A stretch of DNA of 64,000 nt from NCBI GenBank assembly GCA_950022655.1, contig OX465584.1, forward strand, positions 55,224,789 through 55,288,788, read 5' to 3'. Positions 56,633 to 64,000 of the stretch are shown piece after piece. Below the pieces are notes generated by a model. It was not told where the DNA came from, did no database searches, and was given only the letters and a program-made list of their open reading frames with translations. Made by a program: the position numbers and the translations under genes. This DNA comes from Alentia gelatinosa. Lineage: Eukaryota > Annelida > Polychaeta > Phyllodocida > Polynoidae. The stretch's first letter is position 1. Every line of letters starts with the position of its first letter.

Positions 56633-56967
56633 ATACTATGAATAGTGGTACTAAATTTGACTGCACAGGGACTAATGATAAGCCCCACTATTCGTTCTTC
56701 TTAGTGTCATGTATTAAGCACCTTTTTTTTTAAAGGTTTTTATTTATACTGGAGTAAATACAGTTCAGCAAACAGAACTTTCTCCATGGTTCAAACACCG
56801 CGGTTCTTTGGTATTCATCCACAACATACACACATGTATCAAACTACTTATAAAGCTATTACATAGACTATAGTCGATGGTTTTGTAGACAGGCTGCCGT
56901 AATGTTTTTGTTGTTTATGTAGTTAAACGTCCAATATGTTCTTATAGACTTACTTTGGGTTTGATGG

Positions 56968-57265
56968 TGATATTATCTCACCCCCGGTATTTTTTTCTCC
57001 ATAGACTTAACATTGGCAACTTGCATCCAACACCCATGAGATATCTAGGAAAAATATCGAATGGGGGATCATGTCACAAATGTTAGCCCATTAGTCAATG
57101 TGAAGGGTGAGATAAATTCAGAAACCTATTCAAGTTTAGGGTCAGAGCTCGATCCCATCTCATTTGAATCACATAGCAATTCACGCGGCTTCGCCTTGTG
57201 AATTACTACGTGATTCAAACTCGATGGGATATGAGCTCAGACCCTAAACTTTCATGGGTTTCCTC
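56968..57265. mobile_element. Foldback element (TCTCACCCC family, stem type b)
   Basis: Same module and stem as 53525-53815: TTATCTCACCCC at 56973, GGGTGAGATAAAT near 57104-57117, arms CAAGTTTAGGGTCAGAGCTC and GAGCTCAGACCCTAAAC, loop GCGGCTTCGCCTTGTG. Confidence 0.8.
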
Positions 57266-57414
57266 TATAGAATCTATGAGATGAATTTAGGTAGAAAACA
57301 CACCCCTACATTTTTACCGAGGTAAGAGTTCTTTAAGTTCCCACACCACAGAGACATGGTATGAGAATGATTAGCCTTTGATATAGCAGTAAGTGCAGGG
57401 GGTAAAGGAAAAGT

Positions 57415-57498
57415 GGATGTAGTGGGACTCAAACCCACAGTCCTACAACCTTGGGATTACAAGTCCAGTGCCTTAATCACTGAGCCAACTCCACACCG
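57415..57498 (-). other. tRNA-like sequence (SINE head or tRNA pseudogene)
   Basis: On the - strand TTGGCTCAGTGATTAAGGC resembles a D arm with the A box, and GGGTTTGAGTCCC a perfect 5-bp T stem with the B box. A TGT triplet sits in the anticodon position. The acceptor stem does not pair, however, and the anticodon stem is poor with an enlarged variable region. It is therefore more likely a tRNA-derived repeat than a functional tRNA gene. Confidence 0.5.
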
Positions 57499-57507
57499 CC
57501 AGGTAGC

Positions 57508-57720
57508 CGTAAACCACGAGAGGTTGACGCGTAGTAATACACAATCATCAGCGACTGTATTAAAACATCAACCTTGAGTGGTATAGAGTGACACCTGTCT
57601 AAAAAAACCATCGTTTGTTGTATTTATCATTCATCTTCTCAAATGAATTATACCCAGGAATTGCCATATTAAATGGTATATCAATAGGGACTTTTTTTTG
57701 CTCTATAGCACAAAGGGATT
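57508..57720. mobile_element. Foldback element, GGTTGACGCG stem, second copy
   Basis: Arms AAACCACGAGAGGTTGACGC and CATCAACCTTGAGTGGT, then CCCAGGAATTGCCATATTAA and ATCAATAGGGACT as in 55735-55925. Confidence 0.65.
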
Positions 57721-58425
57721 CCGTATAGAGTTGAATCTGTATACAATGGCTATGATATCTGACAGTTTTCAAATAATGGGTAGTGGTTTACTGAGTCTCC
57801 ATACATTTTCAATGGGGACTTTGTATATGACGGACAATATAACCCCAAACCTACCAGTGAGGAGTATTTGTAATTCGGATAAATTTCTGAGATTTACCTT
57901 TTTCTTTTAGATAATCCACATTTAACTCCATATTTCATAAATTTCAACCTTAGATCCTTTAGTACATTGTTTCTTTTGCAATAAACCATAGCATCATTCC
58001 TGATGCAAGCTGAATAACAAGTTTTACCATCCCATGATTGATGTAAAATATGATTGATACAATTTTCCAGTTCACTAGCATAAATGACTGAGGATACTAT
58101 CCCTTGCTCATGCTGTGTTTCCTAAGGACAACTTCTGAATGTATAGAAGTCCTTTATCTCACCCCTGGTACAAGTTTAGCCATAACAATGACATTTTATA
58201 AAAAAAAACAACCTTAAAGGTCAACCCGGTAAAGGGAAATACTACGCTATGGTCATGGCAAAGTAATGCAAGATGTTATCATATGCGATTGACCAATCAG
58301 CGGCCAGGTTTTTGAGAGAGCAGACAAGGCATCAGCATTGAGATTTAAACGTTCCTAACCGGTTTTACAAAGTAATTTGAATTATTCTGATATTGCAATG
58401 CTATTCTAATGTCCAGGAAAGGGGT
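57721..58425. other. Intergenic sequence without a recognised gene
   Basis: A 70-codon open frame at the left edge and the rest of the stretch show no domain character. A TTTATCTCACCCCTGGTA word at 58152 is a further foldback-module end. Confidence 0.4.
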
Positions 58426-58429
58426 GAGA

Positions 58430-58715
58430 TAAATCCAGTTGCTTTCTCTATTTATCTTACTCCTGTATACACCAAAAGAATGGACCACACACAGGATATA
58501 GACCGTGGAGAACGGACTGCAATACTTGTAGGGGCATGGAGGACGAGTTCCCTATGTTAAGCCTATGGTAGAAAAATACCAGGGGTGAGATAAATAAACA
58601 ATACTCCACTCGCTTAGAGGTGCCGTAATCATCACTCGGCTTCGCCTCAATGACGACTGCGCAGCATCCAAACTTCTGGTGTATTGTTTACTTTTACCAT
58701 TCTCAATCCAGTTCT
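58430..58715. mobile_element. Foldback element (TCTCACCCC family, stem type c)
   Basis: GGGGTGAGATAAAT (58423) and CAGGGGTGAGATAAATAAAC (58578) bound a module containing GTTCCCTATGTTAAGCCTAT. The palindrome 58592-58693 has arms AACAATACTCC and TGTATTGTTTAC with a TCACTCGGCTTCGCCTC loop. The same stem recurs at 59275-59370. Confidence 0.75.
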
Positions 58716-58760
58716 ATATAATCACTGCGCACCCTTCTGGGCACATCTTCACATCATATT

Positions 58761-59210
58761 ACCGTAAAACCCCGCTTATAAGCCGATTTTTTGGGGGGGA
58801 TTTTTTTAAAGAAATCGGCTTATAATTTTTTGCCAAAGTCGGGGGTCGACTTATAACTGGGGATTTTCGAAAATTGATTTTTGGGAAACAACCCAAAATC
58901 AGTGCAAAACTATAATAAAGTAAAAAAAAAAACCCAGAGATATACAAGAGTGAATCATTTAATGGTAGTTATTTGTCAGATAGCATGTGATATCCTATAT
59001 TGGTGGAAAAGTTAATTAAACCATTCGTATTCTCTACCTCAACATATACAATAGTCCATCTACCATCCACAACGGATCCAAAATCCTGGCCCCCAAAGAA
59101 TGGGGGTCGGCTTATACCCAGGGTTTTCCTAAAGTTCAAATGCCCCCAGAATCTGCTTATAGCATTTTGCTGATGTGGGGGGTTGGCTTATAACCGGGAT
59201 TTTACGGTAA
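58761..59210. mobile_element. MITE with ACCGTAAAACCC inverted ends
   Basis: The left end ACCGTAAAACCCCGCTTATA and the right end TATAACCGGGATTTTACGGT frame several internal GGCTTATA words. The sequence left of it (CTGGGCACATCTTCACATCA) and the uninterrupted version at 59417-59445 (GGGCACAACATCACATCATT then AAGATGAAG) show where it inserted. Confidence 0.8.
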
Positions 59211-59219
59211 GATGAAGTT

Positions 59220-59375
59220 TCATGTTCCCAATGTTAAGCCTATGGTAGAAAAATACCATGGGTGAGATAAATAAACAATACTCCACTCGCTTAGAGGTGC
59301 CGTAATCATCACTCGGTTTCACCTCAATGACGATTGCGCCGTATCCAAACTTGTCGCGTATTGTTTACTTATACA
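59220..59375. mobile_element. Foldback element (stem type c), second copy
   Basis: CCCAATGTTAAGCCTATGG and GGTGAGATAAATAAAC are followed by the same AACAATACTCC palindrome as at 58592. Together with the flanks this is a direct repeat of 58560-58760, split by the MITE. Confidence 0.7.
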
Positions 59376-59472
59376 ATTCCCGATCCAGTTCTATATAATC
59401 ACTTCCCACCCTTCTGGGCACAACATCACATCATTCTAAGATGAAGCTACACGTGAAGTGATTCAAGTCACA

Positions 59473-59711
59473 TCATGTCGCCCACATTTCAAAGAGAAGT
59501 TCAGGGATGTCGAGACCGTCGCCCTGTCGGAGGGTGTCCGTCCAGATGGGGCTCAGTGACCGCAGGGTGGACATTTCGCCGAGACACGCCAAGCAGCGTT
59601 CGTAGATGGTGGTGTCGTCTGGCCGCGTCTTCCGGAACCAGAATCTGAGGCACTCCAGAAGGATTTTCCTGTTCGCGGCTATCATCTCTGGAGCGAGCAC
59701 CTTGGGATCGC
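59473..59711 (-). CDS. Nuclear-receptor LBD last exon, third receptor gene (partner exon not found)
   Basis: This 239-bp exon, the same size as 51509-51747, has a TTTCCAG acceptor and phase-1 entry. It encodes DPKVLAPEMIAANRKILLEC, then FWFRKTRPDDTTIYERC and LGEMSTLRSLSP, and ends LDIPELLFEMWAT, stop TGA. The TRPDD segment and the final LLxEMW align with the other receptors here, but this one keeps Glu in the AF-2 core. Base composition is markedly GC-richer than its surroundings, as for real coding sequence. No 225-bp HRPxxW exon was found to the right within the window, so the gene is either interrupted, has a long intron, or is an orphan end. Confidence 0.8.
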
Positions 59712-59782
59712 CTGGAAACGGAACGAATGCAGCTATTGAGTCAAAAAATAAATAAAATAGTTGAAGTATGTTACTAAGTAGG

Positions 59783-60760
59783 AATATAGAAAGACATGGT
59801 TAGTGTGTCTGAATGGAATCTGTTCAGAGATATTTTGGTCAGAAATACTCTGGGAATTCGAAGAATGAGGAGAGTATTTCTGACCAAAATATCGAGGAAC
59901 AGATGGAATTCAGACACACTCACTATGTCTTTTTATTATAATATACCTAGAAATCATTAAGAATACCATTCTACAACTCACTAAATAGGAGAATGAGTGG
60001 TCACGTGGTACAGAGGGTAGTATCATATATATTACGCCACAGTGTGGACGAATGAAATCATTACCACTGGGGCATAAACCTGAGACATTCGTGCACCGGT
60101 ATATATAATAATACGTGTAATTATCATGGTGGTGGCGTTTGTTTGTGGTTTAATGTTCCAGGGGACCCTGAGGGTATATAGGGACTATCAATGATTTAAG
60201 CTTTTCACTTTCTTAGACTTATTTCAGTCAATTCTTTTAAATGTTTGCAAATATTTCATATACAATCAAAGAGATTTGTCTCTTTCAAAAACATGATGAT
60301 ATCTTTCTTTGGAATAGTTTCGAACAACATTTTCAGGTTGTTACTGTTTTTCAAGTGCTTTCTTCTATTTTCTTGTACCCTTTTACAGTTCCGCAGGACA
60401 TGCTGAACAGTAACGGGGACGTTGCATACTTGGCATAACGGGAGATTTTCCCCTTTCAGGAGGGATTTATATGTAAGTCTGGAGTGACCTATTTTCAGAC
60501 AGGTCAACTTCACCTGTTCTACCATGCATACGACTAATAACCATTTGTTTGACAGGATAATTATGTTATTTCCTTGACTTTTGTCACACATTATCTATTG
60601 TGTTTTGTTAGCACCTGTAAATAATTTAGTGTCTATTATCAACATTCTGAAACCACAGTGAGATCGTAACTGTGAGATGTATGGCCAATTATTACTCTCT
60701 ATAATTTTCACAATCAACCTACAGGGATGAAAGTTGGTACTGAGCAGAAAAACGGAAATC
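59783..60760. repeat. Tandem duplication unit 1 (foldback plus LINE tail)
   Basis: The 0.97-kb unit is repeated directly at 60761-61730 with few differences. It begins with a stem-type-j palindrome (59795-59927; arms GTGTCTGAATGGAATCTGTT and AACAGATGGAATTCAGACAC). It continues with CATTAAGAATACCATTCTAC and GTGGTCACGTGGTACAG, and ends with an antisense LINE tail. Confidence 0.85.
60257..60570 (-). pseudogene. LINE C-terminal zinc-knuckle fragment
   Basis: The - strand reads CLKIGHSRLTYKSLLKGE, then a zinc-knuckle-like CQVCNVPVTVQHVLRNC (C-x2-C-x7-H-x4-C), then FLKETNLF. This pattern is typical of the extreme C-terminus of several non-LTR retrotransposon proteins of the Jockey/I group. Nothing else of the element is present, so it is a 5'-truncated remnant. 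It is duplicated at 61213-61540. Confidence 0.75.
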
Positions 60761-61730
60761 ATATAGAAAAACATGGTTAGTGTGTCTGAATGGAATCTGT
60801 TCAGAGATATTTTGGTCATAAATACTCACCGAATTCGAAGAATAAGGTGAGTATTTCTGACCAAAATATCGAGGAACAGATGGAATTCAGACACACTACC
60901 TATGTCTTTTTATTATAATATACCTAGAAATCATTAAGAATACCATTCTACAACTCACTAAATAGGAGAATGAGTGGTCACGTGGTACAGCGGGTAGTAT
61001 TATATATATTACGCCATAGTGTGGACGAATGAAATCATTACTACTGGGGCATAAACCTGAGACATTCGTGCACCGGTATATAATATGTGTAATTATCATG
61101 GTGGTGGTGTTTGTTTGTGGTTTAATGTCCCAGGGGACCCTGAGGGTATATAGGGACTATCAATGATTTAAGCTTTTCACTTTCGTAGACTTATTTCAGT
61201 CAATTCTTTTCAATGTTTGCAAATATTTCATATACAATCAAAGACTTTTGTCATTTTCAAAAACATGATGATTTCTTTCTATGGAATAGTTTCAAATAAC
61301 ATTTTCATTTGTTACTGTGTTTCAGTACTTTCTTCTATTTTCTTGTACCCTTTTACAGTTCCGCAGGACATGCTGAACAGTAATGGGGACATTGCATACT
61401 TGGCATAACTGGGGATTTTCCCCTTTCAGGAGGGATTTATATGTATCTGGAGTGACCTATTTTCAGATGGGTCAACTTCACCTGTTCTACCATGCATACG
61501 ACTAATAACCATTTGTTTGACAGGATAATTATGTTATTTCCTTGACTATTTTCACACATTATCTATTGTGCTTTGTTGGCACCTGTAAATAATTTAGTGT
61601 CTATTATCAACATTCTGAAACCACAGTGAGATCGTAACTGTGAGATGGACGACCAATTATTACTCTCTATAATTTTCACAATCAACCTACAGGGATGAAA
61701 GTTGGGACTGAGCAGAAAACGGAAATCATA
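60761..61730. repeat. Tandem duplication unit 2
   Basis: This is a direct copy of 59783-60760 with small indels, including its own stem-j palindrome (60775-60897). Confidence 0.85.
61213..61540 (-). pseudogene. LINE C-terminal zinc-knuckle fragment, duplicate
   Basis: A copy of 60257-60570 with extra indels that break the frame (near 61310 and 61445). Confidence 0.7.
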
Positions 61731-61739
61731 AACTTTGTA

Positions 61740-62299
61740 CAATTTTATTTTTAATTCGGCCTATGTAAGCCTATGAAGTAAGCGGCCTATGATGACTTAG
61801 GCTGCGGTGGTGATGATCTAACTCCGGGAGCCTCCCGCTGGTAGGTGCTGCTGTTGTAGGAATGCTGCCGAATTTTTACGGTTTTTTTTAGATCATGAAT
61901 GAAAATCTGGAAATTTCCGTCATTTGTTGGCAAACTTACGTCCCTGAACTTATGAATCACGGGTGATAGACTGAAGAGTCCTGGGGGCCGCCGGGGCCGC
62001 ATCCAAGCAGAAACGCCAAGAATATGAAATTTTCCTAGTGGTTTTAGGGAGTTTTAATTTCATGGAAGCACCTCCATCCAAAAAATCTCTCGCCGGATTT
62101 ACATCGACTTCAAAAGTTGGGGCTTTTCGGTAAAAATATCTCATGGCTGTATATTTATGTACGGTACATGTATGTGAAAAAAGGATCTAGTTATGTATGT
62201 GACCAACGATCTAGATTTGTCACTAAGGCCCCAAAAAAAGGTCTGTTTCTGGTGCCATAGGGCCTTTAACCTAGTGTGTGTCGGGGAGATTAAACTAAT
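61740..62299 (-). other. GC-richer patch with a consensus splice donor; possible first exon
   Basis: On the - strand two overlapping frames are open between 62144 and 61787. A strong donor (GGGAC followed by GTAAGT, about 61945/61944) lies inside. The patch around 61980-62010 is unusually GC-rich for this window. No domain is recognised. It may be a 5' exon or simply a composition anomaly. A short AAGGCCCCAAAAAAAGG...AGGGCCTTT hairpin lies at 62225-62272. Confidence 0.25.
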
Positions 62300-62670
62300 T
62301 TATCCTTGCCCTAATAAAAAACCGCCATAGACTTAACATATGGAAATTTTATGTGGCAGGCCGTGACATAAAGTGTTTTTTATGCCACTAGAGTAATAAC
62401 AATATTGACCAATCAGAGAGCAGGATGTCAGCTACTATGAAAAGAAGTTCTGTTGGTCATTGACTCAATATTTATCTTTTAGTAATACAAAAGCATAGAC
62501 GAGGTAGGATAAATACGAAACCGAACTTGAGTTAGACTTGTCAATGTCTATGCCACTCTGGTCAAATCTGCTCCTCACTACACTCGGCTACGCCTCGTGT
62601 AGTAATACACGACCTTCCCGTCGTGGCATAAACATTGTCAAGTCTAACTCTCGTTCGGTTTCTACTAATT
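62300..62670. mobile_element. Foldback element (TCCTACCCC family, stem type h)
   Basis: A module (TTTATCCTTGCCCTAATAA at 62309, CATAGACTTAACATATGG) runs to GAGGTAGGATAAATACGAAA (62500-62520). The palindrome has arms TTGAGTTAGACTTGTCAATG and TTGTCAAGTCTAACTCTCG and a loop CACTCGGCTACGCCTCGTG (62525-62665). Confidence 0.75.
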
Positions 62671-63639
62671 GTTTTTAAAAGCCATTCCTTCAGTCACCAT
62701 GAACAACAATGAGAATGTATATTGCATAAAACAGCCTAAGTTTCTAATTCTAGGTATGACCTGCGTTCACAAGCTAACTCTATGTATTATAGTGGGTATG
62801 TTTGTGTTACGCACCATCCTGCTATGGACCGCTCATATACATGAGTTACCATTCAATGCCGCCTAGCGGTGCGTTGTTTAGTTCGCCCATCGCTCGGTCA
62901 AACACGGCTCACTTTGGCCTCATGCCTATATTGAATATAGCTAAGGAATGTGGCGGCCAACGGCCAAATCTTACCACTCAAGCCCATCGTGATACACTAT
63001 GTACTGCAGACTCACTTATACTATCGATTACTTGTATTCATACTGTTATTCAACCTACTTATGTCATATCTTATTATTTACAATTCTATAGGGGACAGAG
63101 CCATTGTTAATTCCTAAGGCAGTCACTAGGTGGCCAACAGTATGGTGGATCCCTTGGGGGACAGAACCTGTATTCTTGCTCTTTGTTCTAACAAAATTCA
63201 ACTGCCTTTCGATGTTTTACAATGCTTGCCTTGGCTCTCTACACCCACCCCAGAGCAGGATGAGATAATGATCAAACTCAGGACATGTTTTTCACATGGA
63301 ATACTTTATATACATATGTGAGTAAGGCTAGAGTTGTGACACTTCTCAATTATCACTCCCTTCTTTTGCACCACCGTTAGTGAAGAACATCTACTTTTTC
63401 ACCTCCATTAGTGAAGAACACCTACTCGGGGGGCGTCATGGCGGCACCCATGGATCATAGGCTATATGCCTTATATCATATTCATTATGTATCTATAATG
63501 AGACCAAACTTTCGAACTCAAGACTACAGGATTGTACGGAGCAAAATGTAAGGCAGCCATACCTAGCGAATTTTTTTATTAAATAAAAAACAACAAAATA
63601 AATTTACTGCAATCACAGCTAGAGTATGGACGGTGGGTG
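62671..63639. other. Unassigned sequence
   Basis: Open frames at 62669-63321 have no recognisable domain. The region around 62850-63180 is compositionally distinct (GCCGCCTAGCGGTGCG, GGCGGCCAACGGCC). Two ...TTAGTGAAGAACA(C/T)CTAC words at 63378 and 63410 form a short direct repeat. It could be an LTR or an unknown insertion. Confidence 0.3.
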
Positions 63640-63985
63640 TGATTGCGAGGACTATACGGAAACAGGGTTATTGTGGCCGTATGGCATAAATATGCGGTAA
63701 AATTGACAATAAAACGAACCGATGCCAAAGGCAGAGGTTCGTTTTTATCGTCAATTTTACCAAGTATTTATGCCATACGGCCACAGTATGCCTGTTTTCG
63801 TATTATTATATACCTTTGCTTCTGGGCGAGTTTTTGGATTTCGCCACCGTACATGCCCTGTGCGACACATACATACCCCGTACGTCACCTAGGTGTCGTA
63901 GGGATATAAATACGACATGGGTAGGAGTGGGCCATATGTGTAGGATATACTACCACAGGTATATTATAATAAAGACTACGATTCT
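63640..63985. mobile_element. Foldback element (stem type i), 45.4-kb relative
   Basis: The arms TGTGGCCGTATGGCATAAAT and ATTTATGCCATACGGCCACA enclose GGTAAAATT...AATTTTACC and CCGATGCCAAAGGCAGAGG. The tail CGTATTATTATATACCT, CATACCCCGTACGTCAC and ATTATAATAAAG matches the element at 45447-45795, but the outer stem is completely different. Confidence 0.75.
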
Positions 63986-64000
63986 GAACTTCCTCTGGAG

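Noticed and set aside
57415..57498. Functional tRNA gene
   Set aside because: The acceptor stem is unpaired and the anticodon stem is weak.
60256..60591. Host gene with a zinc finger
   Set aside because: The LTYKSLLKGE and CQVC...H...C pattern is that of a LINE C-terminus, and the fragment is tandemly duplicated with a foldback element.

Overview
The window looks like a repeat-rich, AT-rich nuclear genome of a marine invertebrate. The evidence is spliced nuclear-receptor exons, intronless rhodopsin-like GPCR genes, non-LTR and DIRS-type retrotransposons, a tRNA-derived SINE and dense MITE/foldback DNA. A mollusc, brachiopod or other lophotrochozoan, or an invertebrate deuterostome such as amphioxus or a hemichordate, would all fit. 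I cannot choose between them from sequence alone. Nothing is bacterial: there are no operons, CRISPR arrays or rRNA genes.

Layout. Positions 1-723 hold the broken 3' end of a LINE. From about 1.7 to 39.8 kb there are three tandem copies, plus a fourth partial copy, of a cassette of roughly 7-8 kb. Each full copy carries one intronless class A GPCR on the + strand (4961-6055, 24989-26062, 33663-34733). Each also carries, on the - strand, the last exon of a nuclear-receptor ligand-binding domain (12790-13025, 28138-28373, 36959-37194). The preceding 225-bp ligand-binding-domain exon is intact only at 39552-39776. Truncated relics of it survive at 2713-2866 and 32653-32806, and the corresponding segment of the second copy is missing. 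Copy 1 is inflated by insertions that are absent from the other copies: a LINE at 7.0-10.6 kb, a foldback element at 11.9-12.2 kb, and a nest at 13.4-21.5 kb (LINE within LINE, then a DIRS relic holding a MITE). Copy 2 carries a SINE at 28.9 kb and a 66-bp tandem repeat.

From about 40 to 64 kb there are two more nuclear-receptor 3' ends on the - strand: 52285-52509 plus 51509-51747, and a lone last exon at 59473-59711. They have the same exon sizes and splice phases as the cassette copies, so the window is one cluster of related receptor genes. By eye the ligand-binding domains look most like the NR1H group (FXR/LXR/EcR type). No DNA-binding-domain exon was recognised.

The rest of the right half is packed with foldback elements. 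A short module bounded by TTATCTCACCCC or TTATCCTACCCC inverted ends sits beside a long palindrome whose stem differs from element to element, while its loop often keeps a CGGCTTCGCCT-like core. This conserved-module, variable-palindrome architecture, with at least fifteen copies and about ten unrelated stems, is the most unusual structure I see. The second most interesting point is the joint tandem duplication of a GPCR and a nuclear-receptor 3' end, with visible decay of individual copies.
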